A stretch of DNA of 64,000 bases from Bufo bufo (lineage: Eukaryota > Chordata > Amphibia > Anura > Bufonidae): the NCBI RefSeq assembly GCF_905171765.1, contig NC_053391.1, positions 690,923,257 to 690,987,256 on the forward strand, read 5' to 3'. Numbering within the stretch: position 1 is the first letter of the stretch; each line of letters starts with the position of its first letter. The position numbers and the translations under genes are program-made. This document shows, one piece after another, positions 1 to 12,400 of this stretch. The notes under the pieces were generated by a model that saw only the letters and a list, made by a program, of their open reading frames with translations, made no database searches and was not told the DNA's origin.

Positions 1-696
1 CACCACTGGAACAGGCCACTGTCACACATTTAGGCCCAGGCACCCAGACAGAGAAGAGAGGTCCCGTAACAGAGAATCTGGCCTTATGTCAGCACAGAAT
101 CTGTCTTCATGTCATAGCAGAGAATCAGGCTTCACGTCACCCACCACTGGAACAGGCCACTGTCACACATTTAGGCCCCGGCAGCCAGACAGAGGAGAGA
201 AGTCCCGTAACAGAGAATCTGGCCTTATGTCAGCGCAGAATCAGTCTTCATGTAATAGCAGAGAATCAGGCTTCACGTCACCCACCACTGGAACAGGCCA
301 CTGTCACACATTTAGGCCCCGGCAGCCAGACAGAGGAGAGAAGTCCCGTAACAGAGAATCTGGCCTTATGTCAGCGCAGAATCAGTCTTCATGTCATAGC
401 AGAGAATCAGGCTTCACGTCACCCACCACTGGAACAGGCCACTGTCACACATTTAGGCCCCGGCACCCAGACAGAGGAGAGAGGTCCCGTAACAGAGAAT
501 CTGGCCTTATGTCAGCGCAGAATCAGTCTTCATGTAATAGCAGAGAATCAGGCTTCACGTCACCCACCACTGGAACAGGCCACTGTCACACATTTAGGCC
601 CCGCACCCAGACAGAGGAGAGAGGTCCCGTAACAGAGAATCTGGCCTTATGTCAGCGCAGAATCAGTCTTCATGTCATAGCAGAGAATCAGGCTTC
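1..696. repeat. 141-bp satellite, block 1 (about 5 units)
   Basis: Tandem 141-bp units carrying the landmarks GAGAATCTGGCCTTATGTCA, TCTTCATGTCATAGCAGAGA and CCACTGGAACAGGCCACTGT. The block begins before the window and breaks off at 696-697, where an unrelated 124-bp segment starts. Units here often carry GGCAGCCAGACAG and AAGTCCCG variants that are rarer in the main block, so this end is a somewhat distinct subfamily. Confidence 0.95.
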
Positions 697-820
697 ACCC
701 TCCTCTCAACTACCATAGACCCGGGGCCTATTCCTCAACCCCTACCCAGGGAAACCTAAGGGAAGGGGGAGGGGGACCAACAGTCCCTCATCACCCTCTT
801 TACCCTGTCGGGTGCTCTCC
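697..820. repeat. Partial copy of a non-satellite insert
   Basis: These 124 bases interrupt the satellite and match 2278-2401, an offset of 1581 bp. They are the right-hand end of the longer insert at 1671-2402, and the right junction with satellite (GGGTGCTCTCCAGTCT) is the same in both places. This fits duplication of satellite plus insert followed by deletion of the left part here, rather than two independent insertions. Confidence 0.85.
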
Positions 821-1670
821 AGTCTTCATGTCATAGCAGAGAATCAGGCTTCACGTCACCTACCACTGGAACAGGCCACTGTCACACATTTAGGCCCAGG
901 CACCCAGACAGAGAAGAGAGGTCCCGTAACAGAGAATCTGGCCTTATGTCAGCACAGAATCTGTCTTCATGTCATAGCAGAGAATCAGGCTTCACGTCAC
1001 CCACCACTGGAACAGGCCACTGTCACATATTTAGGCCCCGGCAGCCAGACAGAGGAGAGAAGTCCCGTAACAGAGAATCTGGCCTTATGTCAGCGCAGAA
1101 TCAGTCTTCATGTCATAGCAGAGAATCAGGCTTCACGTCACCCACCACTGGAACAGGCCACTGTCACACATTTAGGCCCCGGCACCCAGACAGAGGAGAG
1201 AGGTCCCGTAACAGAGAATCTGGCCTTATGTCAGCGCAGAATCAGTCTTCATGTAATAGCAGAGAATCAGGCTTCACGTCACCCACCACTGGAACAGGCC
1301 ACTGTCACACATTTAGGCCCCGGCACCCAGACAGAGGAGAGAGGTCCCGTAACAGAGAATCTGGCCTTATGTCAGCGCAGAATCAGTCTTCATGTCATAG
1401 CAGAGAATCAGGCTTCACGTCACCCACCACTGGAACAGGCCACTGTCACACATTTAGGCCCAGGCACCCAGACAGAGGAGAGAGGTCCCGTAACAGAGAA
1501 TCTGGCCTTATGTCAGCACAGAATCTGTCTTCATGTCATAGCAGAGAATCAGGCTTCACGTCACCCACCACTGGAACAGGCCACTGTCACATATTTAGGC
1601 CCAGGCACCCAGGCAGAGGAGAGAGGTCCCGTAACAGAGAATCTGGCCTTATGTCAGCACAGAATCAGAC
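821..1670. repeat. 141-bp satellite, block 2 (about 6 units)
   Basis: Continues the same 141-bp tandem repeat between the two insert copies. It carries the same GGCAGCCAGACAG variant as block 1. It ends in a satellite-like CAGAATCAGAC, after which unrelated sequence begins. Confidence 0.95.
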
Positions 1671-2402
1671 TGCTGGTACTAAAATGAGGATGCGGCAAGG
1701 GAAACCGGGAAAAGGGGTGGGGGGGGTAAAGGAAGCCACCGGCCCCTTTTAACTTCAACCAAATAATACTCGGACAGCTAAGTTTATGAACCAATCTTTT
1801 CCTCGGTGATGATCGGCCACAGCAAATTGTTTCCTTATTACAAAAACGGTATCAAAACCCCACCTCCTCCACGAACCATTTCTCCGATGCGGTATACCAC
1901 CCTGGGTCCCCAGGGCGTACGTTCGCCAATAACTCTTTACCACGATCTTTCATTTCCAAATGCCGCAAGCTGTGACTTCACTTCCTCCTTCAACGAACCT
2001 CAAAAGAGAGACATAATGAACCGAACTGGTCTTTCAACCACAAACCACCATCAATACTCTCATCATTACAATTTCTCTTTTTTTTTTTTGACTTGTATAA
2101 AAATAAACCTAATATAAAAATAAATCTGAAACCTAAGGGCGGGAGGGAGGGCAACTCGGCTTACCCTGACAAGAGGACGTGCTAACCACTGTCCTCCTCT
2201 ATATAAGCCTACCCTTACTCCTCCTACCACCGTCTCCTCCTCCATACCCTCTCCACCTACACTTCTTTTAACCCCCTACCCTCCTCTCAACTACCATAGA
2301 CCCGGGGCCTATTCCTCAACCCCTACCCAGGGAAACCTAAGGGAAGGGGGAGGGGGACCAACAGTCCCTCATCACCCTCTTTACCCTGTCGGGTGCTCTC
2401 CA
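1671..2402. mobile_element. Unclassified 732-bp insert in the satellite, LTR-like
   Basis: Non-satellite sequence begins with TGCTGG and ends with CTCTCCA, giving TG...CA ends as in an LTR. A TATA-like CTATATAAG lies near 2200, followed by pyrimidine-rich sequence. An A/T-rich stretch with AATAAA-like words lies near 2090-2130. The immediate 5-base flanks do not match, so a target duplication is not shown, and no long ORF or known domain is visible. A solo LTR is possible; a captured unique fragment is equally possible. Confidence 0.4.
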
Positions 2403-3088
2403 GTCTATATGTCATAACAGAGAATCAGGCTTCACGTCACCCACCACTGGAACAGGCCACTGTCACACATTTAGGCCCCGGCACCCAGACTTAGGAGAGA
2501 GGTCCCGTAACAGAGAATCTGGCCTTATGTCAGCGCAGAATCAGTCTTCATGTCATAGCAGAGAATCAGGCTTCATGTCACCCACCACTGGAACAGGCCA
2601 CTGTCACACATTTAGGCCCCGGGCACCCAGACAGAGGAGAGAGGTCCCGTAACAGAGAATCTGGCCTTATGTCAGCGCAGAATCAGTCTTCATGTCATAG
2701 CAGAGAATCAAGCTTCACGTCACCCACCACTGGAAAAGGCCACTGTCACACATTTAGGCCCCGGCACCCAGACAGAGAAGAGAGGTCCCGTAACAGAGAA
2801 TCTGGCCTTATGTCAGCGCAGAATCTGTCTTCATGTCATAGCAGAGAATCAGGCTTCATGTCACCCACCACTGGAACAGGCCACTGTCACACATTTAGGC
2901 CCAGGCACCCAGACAGAGAAGAGAGGTCCCGTAACAGAGAATCTGGCCTTATGTCAGCACAGAATCTGTCTTCATGTCATAGCAGAGAATCAGGCTTCAC
3001 GTCACCCACCACTGGAACAGGCCACTGCCACACATTTAGGCCCCGGCAGCCAGACAGAGGAGAGAGGTCCCGTAACAGAGAATCTGGC

Positions 3089-6000
3089 CTTATGTCAGCG
3101 CAGAATCAGTCTTCATGTCATAGCAAAGAATCAGGCTTCACGTCACCCACCACTGGAACAGGCCACTATCACACATTTAGGCCCCGGCACCCAGACAGAG
3201 GAGACAGGTCCCGTAACAGAGAATCTGGCCTTATGTCAGCACAGAATCTGTCTTCATGTCATAGCAGAGAATCAGGCTTTACGTCACCCACCACTGTAAC
3301 AGGCCACTGTCACACATTTAGGCCCAGGCACCCAGACAGAGGAGAGAGGTCCCGTAACAGAGAATCTGGCCTTATGTCAGCACAGAATCTGTCTTCATGT
3401 CATAGCAGAGAATCAGGCTTCACGTCACCCACCACTGGAACGGGCCACTGTCACACATTTAGGCCCCGGCACCCAGACAGAGGAGAGAGGTCCCGTAACA
3501 GAGAATCTGGCCTTATGTCAGCACAGAATCAGTCTTCATGTCATAGCAGAGAATCAGGCATCACGTCACCCACCACTAGAAGAGGCCACTGTCACACATT
3601 TAGGCCCAGGCACCCAGACAGAGTAGAGAGGTCCCGTAACAGAGAATCTGGCCTTATGTCAGCAAAGAATCTGTCTTCATGTCATAGCAGAGAATCAGGC
3701 TTCACGTCACCCACCACTGGAACAGGCCACTGTCACACATTTAGGCCCCGGCACCCAGACAGAGGAGAGAGGTCCCGTAACAGAGAATCTGGCCTTATGT
3801 CAGTGCAGAATCAGTCTTCATGCCATAGCAGAGAATCAGGCATCACGTCACCCACCACTGGAACAGGCCACTGTCACACATTTAGGCCCCGGCACCCAGA
3901 CAGAGGAGAGAGTTCCCGTAACAGAGAATCTGGCCTTATGTCAGCACAGAATCAGTCTTCATGTCATAGCAGAGAAACAGGCATCACGTCACCCACCACT
4001 GGAACAGGCCACTGTCACACATTTAGGCCCAGGCACCCAGACAGAGGAGAGAGGTCCCGTAACAGAGAATCTGGCCGTATGTCAGCACAGAATCTGTCTT
4101 CATGTCATAGCAGAGAATCAGGCTTCACGTCACCCACCACTTGAACAAGCCACTGTCACACATTTAGGCCCCGGCACCCAGACAAAGGAGAGAGGTCCCG
4201 TAACAGAGAATCTGGCCTTATGTCAGCGCAGAATCAGTCTTCATGTCATAGCAGAGAATCAGGCTTCACGTCACCCACCACTGGAACAGGCCACTGTCAC
4301 ACATTTAGGCCCCAGCACCCAGACAGAGGAGAGAGGTCCCATAACAAAGAATCTGGCCTTATGTCAGCGCAGAATCAGTCTTCATGCCATAGCAGAGAAT
4401 CAGGCATCACGTCACCCACCACTGGAACAGGCCACTGTCACACATTTAGGCCCCGGCACCCAGACAGAGGAGAGAGTTCCCGTAACAGAGAATCTGGCCT
4501 TATGTCAGCACAGAATCAGTCTTCATGTCATAGCAGAGAAACAGGCATCACGTCACCCACCACTGGAACAGGCCACTGTCACACATTTAGGCCCAGGCAC
4601 CCAGACAGAGGAGAGAGGTCCCGTAACAGAGAATCTGGCCGTATGTCAGCACAGAATCTGTCTTCATGTCATAGCAGAGAATCAGGCTTCACGTCACCCA
4701 CCACTTGAACAAGCCACTGTCACACATTTAGGCCCCGGCACCCAGACAAAGGAGAGAGGTCCCGTAACAGAGAATCTGGCCTTATGTCAGCACAGAATCT
4801 GTCTTCATGTCATAGCAGAGAATCAGGCATCACGTCACCCACCACTGGAACAGGCCACTGTCGCACATTTAGGCCCCGGCACCCAGAGAGAGGAGAGAGG
4901 TCCCGTAACAGAGAATCTGGCCTTATGTCAGCACAGAATCAGTCTTCATGTCATAGCAGAGAATCAGGCATCACGTCACCCACCACTGGAACAGGCAACT
5001 GTCAAACATTTAGGCCCAGGCACCCAGACAGAGGAGAGAGGTCCCGTAACAGAGAATCTGGCCTTATGTCAGCACAGAATCTGTCTTCATGTCATAGCAG
5101 AGAATCAGGCTTCACGTCACCCACCACTGGAACAAGCCACTGTCACACATATAGGCCCCGGCACCCAGACAGAGGAGAGAGGTCCCGTAACAGAGAATCT
5201 GGCCTTATGTCAGAGAATCAGGCTTCACATCACCCACCACTGGAACAGGCCACTGTCACACATTTAGGCCCCGGCACCCAGGCAGAGGAGAGAGGTCCCG
5301 TAACAGAGAATCTGGCCTTATGTCAGCGCAGAATCAGACTTCATGTCATAGCAGAGAATCAGGCTTCACGTCACCCACCACTGGAACAGGCTACTGTCAC
5401 ACATTTAGGCCCAGGCACCCAGACAGAGGAGAGAGGTCCCGTAACAGAGAATCTGGCCTTATGTCAGCACAGAATCTGTCTTCATGTCATAGCAGAGAAT
5501 CAGGCTTCACGTCACCCACTACTGGAACAGGCCACTGTCACACATTTAGGCCCAGGCACCCAGACAGAGGAGAGAGGTCCCGTAACAGAGAATCTGGCCT
5601 TATGTCAGCACAGAATCAGTCTTCATGTCATAGCAGAGAATCAGGCATCACGTCACCCACCACTGGAAGAGGCCACTGTCACACATTTAGGCCCAGGCAC
5701 CCAGACAGAGGAGAGAGGTCCCGTAACAGAGAATCTGGCCTTATGTCAGCACAGAATCTGTCTTCATGTCATAGCAGAGAATCAGGCTTCACGTCACCCA
5801 CCACTGGAACAAGCCACTGTCACACATTTAGGCCCCGGCACCCAGACAGAGGAGAGAGGTCCCGTAACAGAGAATCTGGCCTTATGTCAGCGCAGAATCA
5901 GTCTTCATGTCATAGCAGAGAATCAGGCATCACGTCACCCACCACTGGAACAGGCCACTGTCACACATTTAGGCCCCGGCACCCGGAAGAGGAGAGAGGT

Positions 6001-9000
6001 CCCGTAACAGAGAATCTGGCCTTATGTCAGCACAGAATCAGTCTTCATGTCATAGCAGAGAATCAGGCATCACGTCACCCACCACTGGAACAGGCCACTG
6101 TCACACATTTAGGCCCAGGCACCCAGACAGAGGAGAGAGGTCCCGTAACAGAGAATCTGGCCTTATGTCAGCACAGAATCTGTCTTCATGTCATAGCAGA
6201 GAATCAGGCTTCACGTCACCCACCACTGGAACAAGCCACTGTCACACATTTAGGCCCCAGCACCCAGACAGAGGAGAGAGGTCCCATAACAGAGAATCTG
6301 GCCTTATGTCAGCGCAGAATCAGTCTTCATGTCATAGCAGAGAATCAGGCTTCACGTCACCCACCACTGGAACAGGCCACTGTCACACATTTAGGCCCCG
6401 GCACCCAGGCAGAGGAGAGAGGTCCCGTAACAGAGAATCTGGCATTATGTCAGCACAGAATCTGTCTTCATGTCATAGCAGAGAATCAGGCCTTACGTCA
6501 CCCACCACTGGAACAGGCCACTGTCACACATTTAGGCCCCGGCACCCAGACAGAGGAGAGAGGTCCCGTAACAGAGAATCTGGCCTTATGTCAGCGCAGA
6601 ATCAGTCTTCATGTCATAGCAGAGAATCAGGCTTCACGTCACCCACCAGTGGAACAGGCTACTGTCACACATTTAGGCCCAGGCACCCAGACAGAGGAGA
6701 GAGGTCCCGTAACAGAGAATCTGGCCTTATGTCAGCACAGAATCTGTCTTCATGTCATAGCAGAGAATCAGGCTTCACGTCACCCACTACTGGAACAGGC
6801 CACTGTCACACATTTAGGCCCAGGCACCCAGACAGAGGAGAGAGGTCCCGTAACAGAGAATCTGGCCTTATGTCAGCAAAGAATCTGTCTTCATGTCATA
6901 GCAGAGAATCAGGCTTCACGTCACCCACCACTGGAACAGGCCACTGTCACACATTTAGGCCCAGGCACCCAGACAGAGGAGAGAGGTCCCGTAACAGAGA
7001 ATCTGGCCTTATGTCAGCGCAGAATCAGTCTTCATGTCATAGCAGAGAATCAGGCATCACGTCACCCACCACTGGAACAGGCCACTGTCACACATTTAGG
7101 CCCCGGCACCCAGACAGAGGAGAGAGGTCCCGTAACAGAGAATCTGGCCTTATGTCAGCACAGAATCAGTCTTCATGTCATAGCAGAGAATCAGGCATCA
7201 CGTCACCCACCACTGGAACAGGCCAATGTCACACATTTAGGCCCCGCCACCCAGACAGAGGAGAGAGGTCCCGTAACAGAGAATCTGGCCTTATGTCAGC
7301 ACAGAATCTGTCTTCATGTCATAGCAGAGAATCAGGCATCACGTCACCCACCACTGGAACAGGCCACTGTCACACATTTAGGCCCAGGCACCCAGACAGA
7401 GGAGAGAGGTCCCGTAACAGAGAATCTGGCCTTATGTCAGCACAGAATCTGTCTTCATGTAATAGCAGAGAATCAGGCTTCACGTCACCCACCACTGGAA
7501 CAAGCCACTATCACACATTTAGGCCCCGGCACCCAGGCAGAGGAGAGAGGTCCCGTAACAGAGAATCTGGCCTTATGTCAGTGCAGAATCAGTCTTCATG
7601 TCATAGCAGAGAATCAGGCTTCACGTCACCCACCACTGGAACAGGCCACTGTCACACATTTAGGCCTCGGCACCCAGACAGAGGAGAGAGGTCCCGTAAC
7701 AGAGAATCTGGCCTTATGTCAGCACAGAATCAGTCTTCATGTCATAGCAGAGAATCAGGCTTCACGTCACCCACCACTGGAACAGGCCACTGTCACACAT
7801 TTAGGCCCAGGCACCCAGACAGAGGAGAGAGGTCCCGTAACAGAGAATCTGGTCTTATGTCAGCACAGAATCTGTCTTCATGTCATAGCAGAGAATCAGG
7901 CTTCACGTCACCCACCACTGGAACAGGCCACTGTCACACATTTAGGCCCAGGCACCCAGGCAGAGGAGAGAGGTCCCGTAACAGAGAATCTGGCCTTATG
8001 TCAGCACAGAATTAGTCTTCATGTCATAGCAGAGAATCAGGCTTCACGTCACCCACCACTGGAACAGGCCACTGTCACACATTTAGGCCCAGGCACCCAG
8101 GCAGAGGAGAGAGGTCCCGTAACAGAGAATCTGGCCTTATGTCAGCACAGAATCAGTCTTCATGTCATAGCAGAGAATCAGGCTTCACGTCACCTACCAC
8201 TGGAACAAGCCACTGTCACACATTTAGGCCCAGGCACCCAGACAGAGGAGAGAGGTCCCGTAACAGAGAATCTGGCCTTATGTCAGCGCAGAATCAGTCT
8301 TCATGTCATAGCAGAGAATCAGGCATCACGTCACCCACCACTGGAACAGGCCACTGTCACACATTTAGGCCCCGGCACCCAGACAGAGGAGAGAGGTCCC
8401 GTAACAGAGAATCTGGCCTTATGTCAGCACAGAATCAGTCTTCATGTCATAGCAGAGAATCAGGCATCACGTCACCCACCACTGGAACAGGCCAATGTCA
8501 CACATTTAGGCCCCGGCACCCAGACAGAGGAGAGAGGTCCCGTAACAGAGAATCTGGCCTTATGTCAGCACAGAATCAGTCTTCATGTCATAGCAGAGAA
8601 TCAGGCATCACGTCACCCACCACTGGAACAGGCCACTGTCACACATTTAGGCCCAGGCACCCAGACAGAGGAGAGAGGTCCCGTAACAGAGAATCTGGCC
8701 TTATGTCAGCACAGAATCTGTCTTCATGTCATAGCAGAGAATCAGGTTTCACGTCACCCACCACTGGAACAAGCCACTGTCACACATTTAGGCCCCAGCA
8801 CCCAGACAGAGGAGAGAGGTCCCGTAACAGAGAATCTGGCCTTATGTCAGCGCAGAATCAGTCTTCATGTCATAGCAGAGAATCAGGCTTCACATCACCC
8901 ACCACTGGAACAGGCCACTGTCACACATTTAGGCCCCGGCACCCAGGCAGAGGAGAGAGGTCCCGTAACAGAGAATCTGGCATTATGTCAGCACAGAATC

Positions 9001-9404
9001 TGTCTTCATGTCATAGCAGAGAATCAGGCTTCACGTCACCCAACACTGGAACAGGCCACTGTCACACATTTAGGCCCCGGCACCCAGACAGAGGAGAGAG
9101 GTCCCGTAACAGAGAATCTGGCCTTATGTCAGCGCAGAATCAGTCTTCATGTCATAGCAGAGAATCAGGCTTCACGTCACCCACCACTGGAACAGGCTAC
9201 TGTCACACATTTAGGCCCAGGCACCCAGACAGAGGAGAGAGGTCCCGTAACAGAGAATCTGGCCTTATGTCAGCACAGAATCTGTCTTCATGTCATAGCA
9301 GAGAATCAGGCTTCACGTCACCCACTACTGGGACAGGCCACTGTCACACATTTAGGCTCAGGCACCCAGACAGAGGAGAGAGGTCCCGTAACAGAGAATC
9401 TGGC
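3089..9404. repeat. Higher-order repeat, copy A (6316 bp, 45 units)
   Basis: This segment recurs directly at 9405-15720 with a constant offset of 6316 bp. The length equals 45 x 141 minus 28 minus 1, because each copy holds the same unit with a 28-bp deletion and the same 1-bp deletion. Shared rare markers include AGCAAAGAAT (3659/9975), CATATAGGCCCC (5150/11466) and the shortened unit near 5213/11529. About eight to ten single-base differences were seen by eye across the whole length, so the duplication is very recent or maintained by conversion. Confidence 0.9.
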
Positions 9405-12400
9405 CTTATGTCAGCGCAGAATCAGTCTTCATGTCATAGCAAAGAATCAGGCTTCACGTCACCCACCACTGGAACAGGCCACTGTCACACATTTAGGCCC
9501 CGGCACCCAGACAGAGGAGACAGGTCCCGTAACAGAGAATCTGGCCTTATGTCAGCACAGAATCTGTCTTCATGTCATAGCAGAGAATCAGGCTTTACGT
9601 CACCCACCACTGTAACAGGCCACTGTCACACATTTAGGCCCAGGCACCCAGACAGAGGAGAGAGGTCCCGTAACAGAGAATCTGGCCTTATGTCAGCACA
9701 GAATCTGTCTTCATGTCATAGCAGAGAATCAGGCTTCACGTCACCCACCACTGGAACGGGCCACTGTCACACATTTAGGCCCCGGCACCCAGACAGAGGA
9801 GAGAGGTCCCGTAACAGAGAATCTGGCCTTATGTCAGCACAGAATCAGTCTTCATGTCATAGCAGAGAATCAGGCATCACGTCACCCACCACTAGAAGAG
9901 GCCACTGTCACACATTTAGGCCCAGGCACCCAGACAGAGTAGAGAGGTCCCGTAACAGAGAATCTGGCCTTATGTCAGCAAAGAATCTGTCTTCATGTCA
10001 TAGCAGAGAATCAGGCTTCACGTCACCCACCACTGGAACAGGCCACTGTCACACATTTAGGCCCCGGCACCCAGACAGAGGAGAGAGGTCCCGTAACAGA
10101 GAATCTGGCCTTATGTCAGTGCAGAATCAGTCTTCATGCCATAGCAGAGAATCAGGCATCACGTCACCCACCACTGGAACAGGCCACTGTCACACATTTA
10201 GGCCCCGGCACCCAGACAGAGGAGAGAGTTCCCGTAACAGAGAATCTGGCCTTATGTCAGCACAGAATCAGTCTTCATGTCATAGCAGAGAAACAGGCAT
10301 CACGTCACCCACCACTGGAACAGGCCACTGTCACACATTTAGGCCCAGGCACCCAGACAGAGGAGAGAGGTCCCGTAACAGAGAATCTGGCCGTATGTCA
10401 GCACAGAATCTGTCTTCATGTCATAGCAGAGAATCAGGCTTCACGTCACCCACCACTTGAACAAGCCACTGTCACACATTTAGGCCCCGGCACCCAGACA
10501 AAGGAGAGAGGTCCCGTAACAGAGAATCTGGCCTTATGTCAGCGCAGAATCAGTCTTCATGTCATAGCAGAGAATCAGGCTTCACGTCACCCACCACTGG
10601 AACAGGCCACTGTCACACATTTAGGCCCCAGCACCCAGACAGAGGAGAGAGGTCCCATAACAAAGAATCTGGCCTTATGTCAGCGCAGAATCAGTCTTCA
10701 TGCCATAGCAGAGAATCAGGCATCACGTCACCCACCACTGGAACAGGCCACTGTCACACATTTAGGCCCCGGCACCCAGACAGAGGAGAGAGTTCCCGTA
10801 ACAGAGAATCTGGCCTTATGTCAGCACAGAATCAGTCTTCATGTCATAGCAGAGAAACAGGCATCACGTCACCCACCACTGGAACAGGCCACTGTCACAC
10901 ATTTAGGCCCAGGCACCCAGACAGAGGAGAGAGGTCCCGTAACAGAGAATCTGGCCGTATGTCAGCACAGAATCTGTCTTCATGTCATAGCAGAGAATCA
11001 GGCTTCACGTCACCCACCACTTGAACAAGCCACTGTCACACATTTAGGCCCCGGCACCCAGACAAAGGAGAGAGGTCCCGTAACAGAGAATCTGGCCTTA
11101 TGTCAGCACAGAATCTGTCTTCATGTCATAGCAGAGAATCAGGCATCACGTCACCCACCACTGGAACAGGCCACTGTCGCACATTTAGGCCCCGGCACCC
11201 AGAGAGAGGAGAGAGGTCCCGTAACAGAGAATCTGGCCTTATGTCAGCACAGAATCAGTCTTCATGTCATAGCAGAGAATCAGGCATCACGTCACCCACC
11301 ACTGGAACAGGCAACTGTCACACATTTAGGCCCAGGCACCCAGACAGAGGAGAGAGGTCCCGTAACAGAGAATCTGGCCTTATGTCAGCACAGAATCTGT
11401 CTTCATGTCATAGCAGAGAATCAGGCTTCACGTCACCCACCACTGGAACAAGCCACTGTCACACATATAGGCCCCGGCACCCAGACAGAGGAGAGAGGTC
11501 CCGTAACAGAGAATCTGGCCTTATGTCAGAGAATCAGGCTTCACATCACCCACCACTGGAACAGGCCACTGTCACACATTTAGGCCCCGGCACCCAGGCA
11601 GAGGAGAGAGGTCCCGTAACAGAGAATCTGGCCTTATGTCAGCGCAGAATCAGACTTCATGTCATAGCAGAGAATCAGGCTTCACGTCACCCACCACTGG
11701 AACAGGCTACTGTCACACATTTAGGCCCAGGCACCCAGACAGAGGAGAGAGGTCCCGTAACAGAGAATCTGGCCTTATGTCAGCACAGAATCTGTCTTCA
11801 TGTCATAGCAGAGAATCAGGCTTCACGTCACCCACTACTGGAACAGGCCACTGTCACACATTTAGGCCCAGGCACCCAGACAGAGGAGAGAGGTCCCGTA
11901 ACAGAGAATCTGGCCTTATGTCAGCACAGAATCAGTCTTCATGTCATAGCAGAGAATCAGGCATCACGTCACCCACCACTGGAAGAGGCCACTGTCACAC
12001 ATTTAGGCCCAGGCACCCAGACAGAGGAGAGAGGTCCCGTAACAGAGAATCTGGCCTTATGTCAGCACAGAATCTGTCTTCATGTCATAGCAGAGAATCA
12101 GGCTTCACGTCACCCACCACTGGAACAAGCCACTGTCACACATTTAGGCCCCGGCACCCAGACAGAGGAGAGAGGTCCCGTAACAGAGAATCTGGCCTTA
12201 TGTCAGCGCAGAATCAGTCTTCATGTCATAGCAGAGAATCAGGCATCACGTCACCCACCACTGGAACAGGCCACTGTCACACATTTAGGCCCCGGCACCC
12301 GTAGGAGGAGAGAGGTCCCGTAACAGAGAATCTGGCCTTATGTCAGCACAGAATCAGTCTTCATGTCATAGCAGAGAATCAGGCATCACATCACCCACCA

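Noticed and set aside
1671..2402. Host gene fragment inside the satellite
   Set aside because: Short ORFs only, no splice or domain evidence. TG...CA ends make a mobile insert at least as likely.
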